In this document: positions 8,195-18,692 of the stretch, piece after piece
How the letters are laid out: every line of letters begins with the position of its first letter
Numbering within the stretch: the stretch's first letter is position 1
Source of the DNA: Myxosarcina sp. GA_180221_E-2-1-MAG-40_15
Lineage (GTDB): Bacteria; Cyanobacteriota; Cyanobacteriia; Cyanobacteriales; Xenococcaceae
Assembly (NCBI GenBank): GCA_020692205.1
Contig: JAIMKV010000018.1
Location: 24,594-66,852, forward strand
Direction: 5' to 3'
DNA length: 42,259 nucleotides
The notes under the pieces: generated by a model
Database searches by the model: none
Seen by the model: only the letters and a program-made list of their open reading frames with translations
Told to the model about the DNA's origin: nothing
Program-made: the position numbers and the translations under genes

Positions 8195-10747
8195 ATGACC
8201 ACTTCCCAGGAACGGATTATCCCCATCGATCTGAGTAACGAAATGTCTCGCTCCTATTTGGAGTACGCTATGAGCGTAATTGTAGGCAGAGCATTGCCAG
8301 ATGCTAGGGATGGTTTAAAGCCAGTCCATCGTCGCATTCTCTACGCTATGTACGAACTAGGACTTACCCCAGACCGCCCGTTTCGTAAGTGTGCCCGTGT
8401 TGTGGGGGAAGTATTAGGTAAATATCATCCTCATGGTGATACCGCTGTTTACGATGCTTTGGTGAGGATGGCACAGGATTTCTCAATGAGAAGCCCTTTA
8501 ATCAACGGACATGGTAACTTTGGTTCAATTGATAACGATCCTCCCGCAGCAATGCGTTATACCGAGTGTCGTTTGCAATCTTTGGCAACGGATTCATTGC
8601 TACGGGATATTGAAGCAGAAACGGTAGACTTTGCCGATAATTTTGATGGTTCAGAACAAGAACCAGTAGTGTTACCTGCGAGGATTCCCCAACTGCTAAT
8701 CAATGGTTCTTCTGGGATTGCTGTAGGGATGGCCACTAATATCCCGCCCCACAATTTGGGAGAAGTGATTGAAGGTACGATCGCCTTAATTCATCATCCA
8801 GAAATTAGCGATCTAGAATTGTTGCAGTATATCAAAGGCCCTGACTTTCCGACAGGAGGGCAAATTATCGGGAGAACGGGCATCAAAGAAGCCTACACTA
8901 CGGGACGGGGTTCGGTGACGATGCGGGGAATAGCAGAGATCGAAACCTTGCAACAACGAGGTAGGGCGGACAAAGAAGCAATTATTATTACTCAGCTACC
9001 CTATCAAACTAATAAAGCAGCCCTAATTGAAAAGATTGCCGACTTGGTTAACGACAAGAAAATTGAGGGAATTTCTGATATCCGGGACGAAAGCGATCGC
9101 ACTGGGATGCGGATTGTCATTGAACTAAAGCGTGATGCCTATCCCCGCGTTGTCCTGAATAATCTTTACAAGCAAACTGCGATCCAGGCAAACTTTGGTG
9201 CTAATATGTTGGCATTGGTCAATAGCGAACCTCAACTATTAACCATTCGTCAGTTTCTCAAAGTATTTTTAGACTTTCGCGTCGAAGCAATTACCCGCAG
9301 AACTCGCTATCAGCTACGCAAAGCCGAAGCCAGAGATCATCTACTACAAGGCTTATTAATTGCTTTAGAAAATATTGATTCAATTATCCAATTATTGCGA
9401 GGGGCGGCTGATGCTACCACGGCTAAAAACGAGCTAGTAGAGCGATTTGGTCTGTCCCATACTCAAGCTGATGCTATTCTTCAGATGCAGTTGCGTCGTT
9501 TAACTGCTTTAGAAGCCGAAAAAATTCAGGCAGAACATGAAGATTTGCAAAGTCAGATTAGCGATCTCAATGACATACTGGCAAGAAAAGAACGGATTGA
9601 AGGCATCATTGAGTCAGAACTGACCGAGATTAAAAATGTTCACGCAACTCCTCGCCGTACCGAAATTGTTCAAGGAGAAGGAGAACTATTAGATAAAGAT
9701 CTCATTGCCAATGAACAGTCGGTTATTTTGCTGACGGAACAAGGCTACATTAAACGGATGCCCGTCAGTACCTTTGAAGCCCAAAGTCGGGCTACTAGAG
9801 GAAAAGCCGCCGCCAAAATGAAAGAAAACGACGGCGTAGAGCATTTTATGACCTGTTGTGACCACGATACGGTATTGTTCTTTAGCGATCGCGGTGTAGT
9901 CTATTCCTTCTCTGCTTACCAGATTCCTGCTGCCTCCCGTACTGCTAGAGGTATTCCCCTGATTCAAATGTTACCGATGTCTCAGTCAGAAAAAGTTACC
10001 TCGCTGATTGCAGTGAGCGAATTTACTGAAGATGAATATCTGGTGATGCTGACTCGTAAGGGGAACATTAAAAAAACCGCTTTAGCGGCTTTTGCCAATA
10101 TTCGCTCTAACGGTTTAATTGCGATCTCCCTGCAAGAGGAAGACGAATTACGCTGGGTACGTCTAGCCAGCCAAGAAGATAGCGTGATTATTGGCACACG
10201 TAAGGGGATGGCAATCCATTTTAAAACCAATAACCAACAACTACGTCCTTTGGGTAGATCAACCAAAGGAGTTAAATCGATGAAGCTCAAAGGCAATGAT
10301 GAGCTGATTAGTATGGATATTATTCCTGCTCAGATAGTTGCCACCATTGATACGGGAATAGATGAAGAAGAGGACGATAATGCAGAAGAGTTGATTGATG
10401 AGGCACAAGATCGAGGTCCTTGGCTACTGGCTATTACTAATAATGGCTATGGCAAAAGAGTGCCTATTGCTAAATTCCGCCTGCAAAATCGGGCAGGAAT
10501 GGGAGTAAGAGCCATCAAATTCAAGTCTAAAGACGATCGCCTTGTGGCAATTGATATTGTTAACCCAGACGATGAACTGATGATTGTCACCAACAGAGGT
10601 ATTATGATCCGTCAGACAGTCCTGGCAATATCTTTACAGTCGCGAAATGCTACTGGGGTGAGGGTTCAAAGGTTAGACAAAGATGATGCGATTGCAGCAG
10701 TTGCTCCTGTTCCGCCAATAGAAGCTGAACTAGAAGCAACATCGTAA
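8195..10747 (+). CDS. gyrA: DNA gyrase subunit A
   Basis: Catalytic breakage-reunion subunit of DNA gyrase, which introduces negative supercoils together with GyrB. The start is the ATG at 8195 ([20 protein letters not shown]) with GGAG upstream; a TTG nine codons earlier is in frame but less likely. The quinolone-region motif [20 protein letters not shown] is present, with Thr where E. coli has Ser83. The active-site tyrosine is in RYTECRL. The C-terminal half carries the beta-pinwheel repeats ([57 protein letters not shown]). The GyrA box is the variant QSRATRGKA rather than QRRGGKG. Length about 850 fits. A strong terminator follows. ParC-like paralogues exist in some cyanobacteria, but the length and pinwheel favour gyrA. 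Confidence 0.96.
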   Translation: MTTSQERIIPIDLSNEMSRSYLEYAMSVIVGRALPDARDGLKPVHRRILYAMYELGLTPDRPFRKCARVVGEVLGKYHPHGDTAVYDALVRMAQDFSMRSPLINGHGNFGSIDNDPPAAMRYTECRLQSLATDSLLRDIEAETVDFADNFDGSEQEPVVLPARIPQLLINGSSGIAVGMATNIPPHNLGEVIEGTIALIHHPEISDLELLQYIKGPDFPTGGQIIGRTGIKEAYTTGRGSVTMRGIAEIETLQQRGRADKEAIIITQLPYQTNKAALIEKIADLVNDKKIEGISDIRDESDRTGMRIVIELKRDAYPRVVLNNLYKQTAIQANFGANMLALVNSEPQLLTIRQFLKVFLDFRVEAITRRTRYQLRKAEARDHLLQGLLIALENIDSIIQLLRGAADATTAKNELVERFGLSHTQADAILQMQLRRLTALEAEKIQAEHEDLQSQISDLNDILARKERIEGIIESELTEIKNVHATPRRTEIVQGEGELLDKDLIANEQSVILLTEQGYIKRMPVSTFEAQSRATRGKAAAKMKENDGVEHFMTCCDHDTVLFFSDRGVVYSFSAYQIPAASRTARGIPLIQMLPMSQSEKVTSLIAVSEFTEDEYLVMLTRKGNIKKTALAAFANIRSNGLIAISLQEEDELRWVRLASQEDSVIIGTRKGMAIHFKTNNQQLRPLGRSTKGVKSMKLKGNDELISMDIIPAQIVATIDTGIDEEEDDNAEELIDEAQDRGPWLLAITNNGYGKRVPIAKFRLQNRAGMGVRAIKFKSKDDRLVAIDIVNPDDELMIVTNRGIMIRQTVLAISLQSRNATGVRVQRLDKDDAIAAVAPVPPIEAELEATS

Positions 10748-10772
10748 TCGAAACAACTAGCTAAATTGTTTG

Positions 10773-10800
10773 GTAGAGGAAATTTCCTCTACTTTTTTTA
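10773..10800 (+). terminator. Intrinsic terminator after gyrA
   Basis: A perfect 20-base palindrome at 10773-10792 (half-site GTAGAGGAAA) is followed directly by seven T residues (10793-10799). It lies 26 bases after the gyrA stop codon. This is the clearest Rho-independent-type terminator in the window. Confidence 0.88.
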
Positions 10801-10925
10801 GTTCAGCAATGCGATTCCCCAGTGTCCTAGGATTAGTCACCAGTACTAAATGTTTCTTCTTTAGAAGTAAAGTAAGTATTAAAATTATGAAGACTTAGTT
10901 AGCAGTCTTTTAAACATTTGCGTCG

Positions 10926-12566
10926 ATGGATAACAATCTTGTAGGACAAACTATTCAGGGACGTTATTACGTCGTCAAACAATTGGGACGGGGTGGAGTA
11001 GGAGTAACTTTTTTAGCTCAAGATCGGCAGTGTTTTGATAGCCAATGTGTAGTTAAGCAGCTTAAGCCCAGAAAGGTCAATCCCAAAACTTTAGCTATAG
11101 CCAGAAGGTTATTTAAACGAGAAGCTGAAATTATGAACCGATTGGGACATTGCGATCGCATTCCCCGACTGTTAGCTTATTTTGAATACAATAACGATTT
11201 TTTCCTAGTTCAAGAATTAATCGAAGGACATGACCTAAGCCAAGAAATCATCTCAGGTAAGCCTTGGACTGAAGCCAAAACGATTGATTTGTTACAAGAT
11301 ATTCTCGAAGTATTGTTAATTGTGCAGCAGCACAGGGTGATCCATCGCGATCTCAAGCCTTCAAATTTGATGCGTCGTCGTCAAGATCAGAAAATTGTCT
11401 TAATTGATTTTGGCTCAGTCAAGCAAGTAAGTACTCAAATTATTGATCCAACAGGACAGGTTAAACAGACCATAGCAGTTGGAACTAAATCCTATATGCC
11501 GATGGAGCAAATAATGGGTCGTCCTGGATTTTACAGTGATATTTATGCTGTGGGAGTTATCGCCATCCAAGCCTTGACGGGAATGAGACCCCAAGAATTA
11601 GCGATTGACGAAGACAATGCCATAATTTGGCGCAATCAGCTTGATTGCCATCAGAATTATCGACCTCGGTTACTCGATATTTTAGATAAAATGATCTGCT
11701 ATCGTCATCAAGAAAGGTATACCTCAGCAGAAGTTGTCTTATCGGAGCTAAAACAGTTAAATACAGCTCAAAACAACACCGAGGATCCAATTTCTCATCG
11801 CAGCCCTATTTCACCTCAACTAACTCGACTGCCGCGATCAAACTCTAGTCCTAAAATAACGTTTTTAACCAGCAAGCCTACTCCTATAGTCGCAAAAGCG
11901 GTGAGCCAAAATCTGTTAGTTACTACTGACTCGGAAAAAGTTGCTGCGTCTCCAGTAAAACCCAAGATCGGATCTAACCTTGCCAAGTCTTGGCGAAACC
12001 CTAACTTGGCTACAGTTTTTGCTGTAATTGTGACGCTGACGATACTAACTACGGCTTGGGGAGGATTGTTAATCCACAAGCAAAAGACAACCGAGTCAGA
12101 AATTGCACTATCGCTTTATGAAAATTCCGAGCTAGGTTTTCAAGTCAATTATCCTCAAGTTTGGTCACAACAAAATAGAGATGACTTTTTTGCTACGGGG
12201 GTGATATTTTTCTCGCCCCTCGAAGATGATTCGGATCGATTTAAGGAAACAGTAAGTGTTTTAGTCGAAAATCTCTCTGAAGATATAACTCTAGAGCAGT
12301 ATACCGCTCAATCCATCTCGGAAATCAAAAAACTATCCGATCCTAACGTTGGCAAAGCTCAAATCATCAGCTTAGGTGAAACTGAAGGGCGACAAGTTGT
12401 TTATGGCGGAGAGGAGAATGGTAAGCGGGTGCGAAGAATGCAAACCTGGTCAATTCAAGATAATCGGGCTTACGTGATTACTTATACTGCTTTACCCGAA
12501 AGCTTTGAGAGCTATTTAGTCCCTGTGGAAAAGATAATTGAATCTTTTGAATTTATTGATCGCTAA
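10926..12566 (+). CDS. Membrane Ser/Thr protein kinase with extracytoplasmic PsbP-like domain
   Basis: Hanks-type protein kinase of 546 residues with one membrane helix. The kinase domain is about residues 14-275: glycine loop LGRGGVG (20-26), catalytic lysine K44 (CVVKQL), HRDLKPSN (140-147), DFG (161-163) and the PxEQ activation-segment form common in cyanobacterial kinases (MPMEQ, 181-185). All catalytic residues are present. A Ser/Pro-rich linker (about 280-358) leads to a hydrophobic helix at about 361-383. The C-terminal 150 residues (about 395-546) begin SLYENSELGFQVNYPQVWS and end ALPESFESYLVPVEKIIESF, the pattern of PsbP/Mog1-like domains: a Y/F-x-NYP-x-xW opening and a late F-E-x-Y...I-x-x-S-F closing. 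The layout suggests the outer domain senses something beyond the membrane. Known spk genes were not matched. Confidence 0.88.
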   Translation: MDNNLVGQTIQGRYYVVKQLGRGGVGVTFLAQDRQCFDSQCVVKQLKPRKVNPKTLAIARRLFKREAEIMNRLGHCDRIPRLLAYFEYNNDFFLVQELIEGHDLSQEIISGKPWTEAKTIDLLQDILEVLLIVQQHRVIHRDLKPSNLMRRRQDQKIVLIDFGSVKQVSTQIIDPTGQVKQTIAVGTKSYMPMEQIMGRPGFYSDIYAVGVIAIQALTGMRPQELAIDEDNAIIWRNQLDCHQNYRPRLLDILDKMICYRHQERYTSAEVVLSELKQLNTAQNNTEDPISHRSPISPQLTRLPRSNSSPKITFLTSKPTPIVAKAVSQNLLVTTDSEKVAASPVKPKIGSNLAKSWRNPNLATVFAVIVTLTILTTAWGGLLIHKQKTTESEIALSLYENSELGFQVNYPQVWSQQNRDDFFATGVIFFSPLEDDSDRFKETVSVLVENLSEDITLEQYTAQSISEIKKLSDPNVGKAQIISLGETEGRQVVYGGEENGKRVRRMQTWSIQDNRAYVITYTALPESFESYLVPVEKIIESFEFIDR

Positions 12567-12589
12567 TTGAGTTTTAATCCCCTGATTAA

Positions 12590-14401
12590 TCAAGCAGTCA
12601 GGTTGACTTGTTCTTTCCCGCCTAAACCAAAGGCTTCATGAACTGCTTTGAGAGCTTTGATTGCATCTACTTCATCGATGACGCAGCTAATTTTAATTTC
12701 CGAGGTAGTAATCATTTGAATGTTAATTTTTTCTTGGGAAAGAGCAGCAAAAAATTTAGCAGCTACCCCTGGATGCCCAATCATTCCTGCACCAACTACA
12801 CTTAATTTAGCGATCGCCCGATCTCCTGAAACTTGACCACAGCCAATTTGCCGATCCAGTTCCGCAATTACTTCACAGGCTAAATCCACATCTTGCTGGG
12901 CAACCGTAAAAGCAATATCGCGGGTAGGAACATGATTAATAATATGACAACGTTGAGATTGAATAATCGCGTCGACGCTGATATTTTTCTTGGCTAATAG
13001 GGTAAAAATCTGCGCTGCCATACCGGGAGTATCTGGTACGTGGCGAATCGCAATTCTGGCCTGATTAGTATCGAGGGCAACGCCTCTAACCGGGGGATGC
13101 TTACCTCGATACTGGTTTTGCGTAATTTCTTTTTGTGAACTGAGATCCACATCAAAGGCTTGGGAAAGCAAATGTAGAGCGCGATCGCAATGAACTTCAT
13201 CAATTACGCAGCTCACCTTGACTTCCGAAGTCGAAATCATTTGGATGTTGATCTTCGCATCCGCTAGAGTTTTAAACATTTTAGCGGCGATGCCAGGACG
13301 ACCAATCATTCCCGCGCCAGAAATTGCTACCTTAGCGATTTGCCGATCTATCATTACCTCTGCTTCATCGGTTGCGGCGGGATGAGTCCGCAAGGAGGGA
13401 GCGATCGCCTCGGCTACAGATGATGCTGCCTGTAAAACACGGTTAACTACGGTAAAAGCAATATCATTGGTATTGCCTTCATGAATTGATTGAATAATTA
13501 GATCTACGTCGATATTTTGCGCCGATATTTCGCCAAATAAGCTGGCGGCTACCCCAGGAAAATCTGGCACCCGCAAGAGGGCAATTTTTGCCTGATCGCG
13601 GTCAACTTCTACGCCGTCAACTGGTTTGGCAATTTCCATCCCCTGTAAGGAACGAGGTTGGGGTAAACGGGAAACTACTTTAGTGCCAGGGCGATCGCTC
13701 CAGCTCGATAAAACTACCAGAGGCATTCCGTAATTGCGGGCAATTTCTACGGCACGGGGATGTAATACCTTAGCTCCTAAACTAGCCAACTCTAACATCT
13801 CGTCGGCAGTGATCTCAGGCATTAGTTGAGCCGAAGGCACAAGACGCGGATCGGTGGTTAAAATTCCTGGAACATCAGTATAAATCTCACAGCGATCTGC
13901 CTTGAGTGAAGCCGCCAATGCCACCGCCGAAGTATCAGAACCACCTCTACCCAGAGTGGTAATTTCGAGAATATCAGTATGGCTCACACCTTGAAAACCA
14001 GCAACGACAACGACTTCTCCTTTACTAAGATGCTTTTCAATCCGATCTGTACATACCTGTAAAATTCGCGCCCGACTATGTTCTGCTTCTGTGACAATAC
14101 CTACCTGCGCTCCAGTCAAAGAAATTGCTGGTTGTCCCAATTCTTGTAATGCCATGCTTAAAAGAGCAATAGTTACCTGCTCACCCGTAGACAGCAGCAT
14201 ATCCATCTCTCGACGGCAGGGACTAGCAGATATCTCGTTAGCTAGCTTAACCAAAGTGTCCGTGGTTTTGCCCATTGCTGAGACAACTACTACTAAACTA
14301 TTTCCTTGCTGTACGGACTTACGTATTCTGTTGGCTACAGCCTGAATCCGCTCTACTGAACCAACAGACGTACCACCATATTTTTGAACAACTAACGCCA
14401 T
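12590..14401 (-). CDS. lysC: Aspartate kinase with four ACT domains
   Basis: Phosphorylates L-aspartate, the first step toward lysine, threonine and methionine. The true start is the ATG at 14401 ([15 protein letters not shown]); the open frame continues 19 codons upstream to a TTG without family resemblance. The kinase domain (about 1-250) shows [22 protein letters not shown] and [13 protein letters not shown]. Two tandem pairs of ACT domains follow: [16 protein letters not shown]..., [18 protein letters not shown]..., [16 protein letters not shown]... and [18 protein letters not shown].... The second pair is clearly a duplicate of the first. About 600 residues with four ACT domains is known for cyanobacterial aspartate kinases; the ACT domains give feedback control by lysine and/or threonine. 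It ends 23 bases from the convergent protein kinase gene and follows the Gfo/Idh/MocA gene on the same strand. Confidence 0.95.
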   Translation of the reverse strand: MALVVQKYGGTSVGSVERIQAVANRIRKSVQQGNSLVVVVSAMGKTTDTLVKLANEISASPCRREMDMLLSTGEQVTIALLSMALQELGQPAISLTGAQVGIVTEAEHSRARILQVCTDRIEKHLSKGEVVVVAGFQGVSHTDILEITTLGRGGSDTSAVALAASLKADRCEIYTDVPGILTTDPRLVPSAQLMPEITADEMLELASLGAKVLHPRAVEIARNYGMPLVVLSSWSDRPGTKVVSRLPQPRSLQGMEIAKPVDGVEVDRDQAKIALLRVPDFPGVAASLFGEISAQNIDVDLIIQSIHEGNTNDIAFTVVNRVLQAASSVAEAIAPSLRTHPAATDEAEVMIDRQIAKVAISGAGMIGRPGIAAKMFKTLADAKINIQMISTSEVKVSCVIDEVHCDRALHLLSQAFDVDLSSQKEITQNQYRGKHPPVRGVALDTNQARIAIRHVPDTPGMAAQIFTLLAKKNISVDAIIQSQRCHIINHVPTRDIAFTVAQQDVDLACEVIAELDRQIGCGQVSGDRAIAKLSVVGAGMIGHPGVAAKFFAALSQEKINIQMITTSEIKISCVIDEVDAIKALKAVHEAFGLGGKEQVNLTA

Positions 14402-14639
14402 AATCTTTATCTCAATCCCACCAGAAGCATCGCTTATATTATCAGTTATTAGCCCCAAGTTGCCAGTGATTTGTTACAGCTTATCTTCAAATATTGATGA
14501 TTTCTACTGGAGTGAAAATAAGAGCGATCGCCTCTGCGCCTCATTTATCAATGATTATTTTTAGGCGGAAATATTACCCCAAAAAATTTTGGAGAAATGC
14601 AGTTATTAGATTGATTTTGTATATTAGTTGCAAGTTAGC

Positions 14640-15707
14640 TTAAAGAATAGACATACTTGGCGAATCAATTTTAGGTTGAAGATCCGAATGCCAAATCTGA
14701 CCATCTAATGCCATCTGCTCAATTAAACTAGCCAAACGTAAAGCTTTGAGAGCCTGCTCACCTCCTACGGATGGACGTTCTCCACCACGAATACAGTTAA
14801 CAAAATGCTCTATTTCAGCATAAATTGGTTCAACATTATTAGTACAAACTTTTTCGGTAATACCATCTCGCTTGTAAAATATCTGCTGTTCTGCTGGCAA
14901 GTTGGTTTGCTGATGGCGATGAATTAGAATTTCATTGGTTAAGAAATCCGTTTCAATTAAAGATTTTTGGCAATGCGCTGCTAGACAACGAATTTTGCGA
15001 TGAGTTACTTTAGAAGCGATCAAAGTTGCTACTACACCATTAGCAAAACCGAGATTTGCCGTCACGTAGTCTAAATTTCCCGAACTGCTTGAAGTACTAC
15101 CACTAGCAGTCAGCTTAACCACTGATGAAGCTGATAGTTCTAACAATAGGTCAATATCGTGGATCATTAAATCTAAAACAACGGAAACATCATTAGCACG
15201 TTCAGAATATGGGCTAAGACGGCGTGCTTCGAGGGCAAGTATATTTTCCGTCTGGATAACTTTACTTAATTCTTTAAAAGCTGGATTAAATCTTTCAATA
15301 TGACCTACTTGCAGAATACATCCAGTTTCCGCTGCTAGATTGACCAAAGATTCTGCTTCAGCGATTGAGGCAGCAATTGGCTTTTCAATTAAAACATGAA
15401 CTCCAGACTGAAGACAGCGAACTCCAACCTCATGATGAAGTTTAGTAGGAACTGCAATACAAACTGCGTCAACCGAAGCCAGCATATCTTCATAATTCTC
15501 ATAAAAGTGAGTCTGATATTGACTAGCAATTTCAATCCCTCGTGCCAAATCTATGTCAGATACACCAATTAACTCGATGTCTTTGAGTACACTAAGGATG
15601 CGGACATGATGCTGTCCCATATTGCCAACACCAATAACTCCCATTTTTAATGGCTGCAACTGATTTTTATTGCCGTTTAGCAATTGCCCTGATAAATTAG
15701 CTTGCAC
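14640..15707 (-). CDS. Gfo/Idh/MocA-family NAD(P)-dependent oxidoreductase
   Basis: Predicted sugar or cyclitol dehydrogenase of 355 residues. The N-terminal Rossmann fold has GVIGVGNMGQHH (23-34) and the family's EKP motif at 108-110 (VLIEKPIAASIAEAE), whose lysine contacts substrate. HIERFNPAF and the later MIHDIDLLLEL contain the conserved acid/histidine region of the C-terminal alpha/beta domain. The start is a GTG at 15707 with GGAGGAG 11 bases upstream; an internal ATG at 15644 would remove part of the Rossmann strand. Family members that make 3-keto UDP-amino sugars or act on inositol look similar, so substrate is undetermined. It lies 238 bases upstream of lysC on the same strand; a functional link is not evident. 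Confidence 0.85.
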   Translation of the reverse strand: MQANLSGQLLNGNKNQLQPLKMGVIGVGNMGQHHVRILSVLKDIELIGVSDIDLARGIEIASQYQTHFYENYEDMLASVDAVCIAVPTKLHHEVGVRCLQSGVHVLIEKPIAASIAEAESLVNLAAETGCILQVGHIERFNPAFKELSKVIQTENILALEARRLSPYSERANDVSVVLDLMIHDIDLLLELSASSVVKLTASGSTSSSSGNLDYVTANLGFANGVVATLIASKVTHRKIRCLAAHCQKSLIETDFLTNEILIHRHQQTNLPAEQQIFYKRDGITEKVCTNNVEPIYAEIEHFVNCIRGGERPSVGGEQALKALRLASLIEQMALDGQIWHSDLQPKIDSPSMSIL

Positions 15708-16020
15708 TTTTAAATAAACTCCTCCACCAATAAGTCGATTAGTATAACCGATAATTCGACTACCCTAATAAATCACCCAGATAGTATCATACAGACATCA
15801 AGTGTAAATAACTTATTAGCTACACTGTCAACCTAGCGAAAGGTGCGATCGCCCTAAGCATTTTAAGATCTTCTTTACAATATGCCTTAGTTAGATAGTT
15901 GTAAGGCAATAGCTTGTGGCGATTTGTGACCCGTCTGTTTTTAGAGTAATTTACAGATGGCAGAAGAGGCTTTCAATGGTAGCCTTGACAACAGTAAGTT
16001 TGTGAAGAGTAGGTCAAAAA
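15708..16020. other. 313-bp spacer between divergent genes
   Basis: This spacer separates the Gfo/Idh/MocA gene (reverse) from the outer-membrane protein gene (forward), so it must hold promoters for both. Apart from the candidate reverse promoter at 15781-15808 and a near-HIP1 site (GCGATCGCC, from 15846), I see no gene, RNA or strong hairpin. Confidence 0.5.
15781..15808 (-). promoter_or_regulatory. Candidate promoter for the Gfo/Idh/MocA gene
   Basis: On the reverse strand TTTACA (15808-15803) and TACTAT (15786-15781) are separated by 16 bases. The boxes match the sigma-70 consensus at five and four of six positions. The predicted leader would be about 65-70 bases and contains the GGAGGAG site. 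Weakly supported. Confidence 0.35.
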
Positions 16021-17082
16021 ATGAGTCATCTAAAAATCAATATGAGGCTGAGTTGGCTATGGTCATGCCTTGGTCTAATTAGCTTTGCAGCTCAACCAGC
16101 AGCAGCAGAATTAATTGAGCATCATCAGGCTCATGCAGAGCGAGTAGCGCTAGCCCCATTTGAAGCTGTTTCGACTCAGGCCAAAGATTTATTGTTGCCG
16201 TCAGCTAATAGTCCTTTGGCAGATATCACCTTGCCAACCTATCAGCTGGTTCAAAGAGAATTAGATTTAGCCAAATTTTGCCAAAATTATCCGTACAATG
16301 CTAAATGTACTGAGGTTACACCATCTAATGAACCTAGCTCGCAAGAGCGAGCGCCTATTCCTGTTCTTGTGCCACCTCCTGCCTCCCCAACACCAACTCA
16401 AGACGCGGTTAGTCAACAAAAAAGTGGCTGGGCAATTGTTCCCGAGGCAAGTAGTCTAGGTTTTGGTGGTTCTATAGTTAGACAAATCACTCCCAATTTT
16501 AACGCTAGAGCTGGAGTTAATGCTTTTGCACTAGGTATCAATATAGAAGAAACAGATTTTGATTATGAAGGAGACTTGAATTTGTTCAATGTTTCTAGTT
16601 TGATTGATCTTCATCCGACTCAAAGTTCAGGATTTAGAATTAGTGGCGGTTTGATTTTTGGCAATAATAATATTGAAGGGACGGCAGATGTCTCAGAACA
16701 GGTTGCCGATGGACTAGGCGAAGTTGAAGTTGATGGACAAACAATTGATGTCAGGCAACTAAATATTGACGGGCTAGCTACTATAGACACTGATATTGAG
16801 ATCAGTAATGGTGTCTCGCCATATTTGGGCATTGGCGGTGGAAATGCGGTAAGAGAAGGCAAGGCAATTGGATTTTGGTGGAATTTGGGAGTAGTATTTG
16901 CTGGTTCTCCTGAAGCTGAAGTAACTAGCAATATTTCTGCCGAGCTTCCTGAGTCACTTAGAGAAGAAGTTGAAGCTGAAACCAATAGAGTTCTTCAGGA
17001 TGAAGAGCAAGATTTAGAAGATGCATTAGACTTTCTTAAAGTTTATCCTGTGCTGTCTTTGGGGTTGTCTTATCAATTTTAG
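16021..17082 (+). CDS. Predicted outer-membrane beta-barrel protein
   Basis: A 353-residue exported protein that I do not recognise as a named family member. Residues 1-29 are a signal peptide ending QPAAA, with cleavage likely before E30. An exported N-terminal region (with CQNYPYNAKC, two cysteines able to form a disulfide) is followed by a Pro-rich linker (PIPVLVPPPASPTPTQ) near 115-130. From about 137 the sequence alternates polar and hydrophobic residues in beta-strand style (SSLGFGGSIVRQITPNFNARAGV, GFRISGGLIFGN, VSPYLGIGGG, IGFWWNLGVVF) and ends LSLGLSYQF, with the terminal phenylalanine typical of barrel-assembly signals. An acidic helix (EEVEAETNRVLQDEEQDLED) lies between the last strands. 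It may be a small OmpA/OprF-like barrel; ligand unknown. Confidence 0.7.
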   Translation: MSHLKINMRLSWLWSCLGLISFAAQPAAAELIEHHQAHAERVALAPFEAVSTQAKDLLLPSANSPLADITLPTYQLVQRELDLAKFCQNYPYNAKCTEVTPSNEPSSQERAPIPVLVPPPASPTPTQDAVSQQKSGWAIVPEASSLGFGGSIVRQITPNFNARAGVNAFALGINIEETDFDYEGDLNLFNVSSLIDLHPTQSSGFRISGGLIFGNNNIEGTADVSEQVADGLGEVEVDGQTIDVRQLNIDGLATIDTDIEISNGVSPYLGIGGGNAVREGKAIGFWWNLGVVFAGSPEAEVTSNISAELPESLREEVEAETNRVLQDEEQDLEDALDFLKVYPVLSLGLSYQF

Positions 17083-17221
17083 ATGCTGTAGGTTTTAGAG
17101 GTTGGATAGCTAAATCAGCGCTCTTAATTCCATTACAAAACTTTGCGGGGGTGGTAATGCCCATAGCTATTGCTTTAATCTGACAGTTATTACTTAATTG
17201 CGATTAATATTGTTCTTCTAT

Positions 17222-18412
17222 ATGACTGTTTCTCCCCACAAAAAAGCCAAAGCACTTAAATCTGGTAGTCGCCGCCCTGCTAAAGAACTTTGTAGTGAGT
17301 GCGGACTATGTGATACTTACTATATTCATTATGTTAAAGATGCCTGTGCTTTTTTGAATCAACAAATCGCTGAACTAGAAACAGTGGCTCATGGGCGCAG
17401 CCGTAATTTAGATAATGAAGACGATTGGTACTTTGGTGTCACTCAAGAAATGATCGCTGCTCGTAAGAAAAAGCCGATTGAAGGGGCGCAGTGGACAGGA
17501 ATTGTCAGCGCGATCGCCTGTGAAATGTTAGACCAGGATTTGGTAGAGGGGGTCGTCTGTGTGCAAAACACTGCCGAAGATCGTTTCCAGCCGATGCCAA
17601 TTATCGCTAGAACTCCTCAAGAGGTTTTGGCTGCCAAGGTCAACAAGCCGACTCTTTCGCCTAACTTGAATGTACTAGAGCAGATCGAACAATCAGGTAT
17701 GAAACGTCTGTTGGTGATTGGTGTCGGCTGTCAGATTCAGGCATTGCGAGCCGTAGAACAGGAATTGGGCTTAGAAAAACTTTATATTTTGGGTACGCCC
17801 TGCGTCGATAATGTCAGTCGTGAAGGATTACAGAAGTTTCTGGATACGACCAGCAGATCGCCTGAAACTGTTGTGCATTATGAGTTTATGCAGGATTTTC
17901 GGATTCACTTTAAACATGAAGATGGTTCGATTGAGAAAGTACCGTTCTTTGGTTTAAAAACTAATAAATTAAAAGATGTCTTTGCGCCTTCTTGTATGAG
18001 CTGCTTTGATTATGTCAATTCTCTGGCTGATTTAGTGGTGGGATACATGGGTGCGCCCTTTGGTTGGCAATGGATTGTAGTTCGCAACCAGACTGGTGCG
18101 CAAATGCTGGATCTGGTTCGAGAACAATTAGATACCCAAGCAGTAATGTCCAAAGGCGATCGCCATCAGGCGGTACAGCAGAGTATTCCCGCCTACGATA
18201 AGGGTGTTACCTTACCGATGTGGGCAGCCAAAATGATGGGAGTGGTAATTGAGCAAATTGGCCCTAAAGGACTTGAATATGCTCGTTTTTCAATTGATTC
18301 TCACTTCACCCGCAACTATCTCAATCTGAAACGCAACTATCCCGAAAAATTAGAGGCACATGTTCCTGAGTACGCTAAAAAAATTGTCGGACAATATAAG
18401 TTGCCCGAATAA
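17222..18412 (+). CDS. bciB: Ferredoxin-dependent 3,8-divinyl chlorophyllide reductase (F420 hydrogenase beta-subunit family)
   Basis: Predicted to reduce the 8-vinyl group of divinyl (proto)chlorophyllide in chlorophyll synthesis, using Fe-S clusters, FAD and ferredoxin. The start is the ATG at 17222 (MTVSPHKKAKALKSGSRRPA); an upstream TTG at 17198 adds a short hydrophobic stretch not expected in the family. Cys-rich motifs are present: ELCSECGLCDTYYIHY near the start and APSCMSCFDYVNSLADLVVG later, plus GVGCQIQALR and LGTPCVDNVSREG. Length 396 agrees with the cyanobacterial enzyme (Synechocystis Slr1923 type). The related 7-hydroxymethyl chlorophyll a reductase of plants has the same fold, but in cyanobacteria this family is chiefly BciB. 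The gene appears monocistronic. Confidence 0.9.
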   Translation: MTVSPHKKAKALKSGSRRPAKELCSECGLCDTYYIHYVKDACAFLNQQIAELETVAHGRSRNLDNEDDWYFGVTQEMIAARKKKPIEGAQWTGIVSAIACEMLDQDLVEGVVCVQNTAEDRFQPMPIIARTPQEVLAAKVNKPTLSPNLNVLEQIEQSGMKRLLVIGVGCQIQALRAVEQELGLEKLYILGTPCVDNVSREGLQKFLDTTSRSPETVVHYEFMQDFRIHFKHEDGSIEKVPFFGLKTNKLKDVFAPSCMSCFDYVNSLADLVVGYMGAPFGWQWIVVRNQTGAQMLDLVREQLDTQAVMSKGDRHQAVQQSIPAYDKGVTLPMWAAKMMGVVIEQIGPKGLEYARFSIDSHFTRNYLNLKRNYPEKLEAHVPEYAKKIVGQYKLPE

Positions 18413-18692
18413 ACATTCATTTCTAGTTACACCTACAGCTTGATCAAGCAAGATTAATTGAGAATGTTTCAAAGCTAAGTTTCTTGATGCAATTATCTTA
18501 AATTCGCTCTAAGCGATCGCACTCACAAGCAACATAGTTAAGTCGAATCAGTAAATCGAGCTTTCAGCTTTCAATTAAATGAGTTAAAACAAGATATTAA
18601 GATGTAGACTGAAATATTTTAAAGGAATTTCGGCTAAGAATTATTCTCCCCAACGTTATTTTAGAACTCAATTTTGCTAGAGGCTAAGGCTT

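Noticed and set aside
8441-8500. Thr in place of Ser83 in the gyrase quinolone region as a resistance mutation
   Set aside because: Thr is a normal residue at this position in many bacteria, and as far as I recall in cyanobacteria, so it does not indicate acquired resistance.
9770-9820. Degenerate GyrA box as evidence for a non-gyrase paralogue
   Set aside because: QSRATRGKA is, as I recall, the usual cyanobacterial form, and the length and full C-terminal pinwheel agree with gyrA.
12994-13203. 69-residue reverse frame within lysC
   Set aside because: Entirely inside the well-supported aspartate kinase gene in another frame, so a shadow.
14579-14592. CCAAAAAATTTTGG palindrome as a terminator of the Gfo/Idh/MocA gene
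   Set aside because: The stem is short and A/T-rich and is not followed by a convincing T tract on the reverse strand.
14402-14639. Lysine riboswitch upstream of lysC
   Set aside because: No long paired leader or T-loop-like motif is visible in the 238-bp spacer, and feedback control is already provided by ACT domains.
16620-16985. 121-residue reverse frame, Ser/Pro-rich
   Set aside because: Antisense shadow of the outer-membrane protein gene; its composition follows from the Gly/Asp/Glu codons of the sense strand.
18438-18449. GCTTGATCAAGC palindrome after bciB as a terminator
   Set aside because: Only a 4-bp stem remains once a loop is allowed, and no T tract follows.
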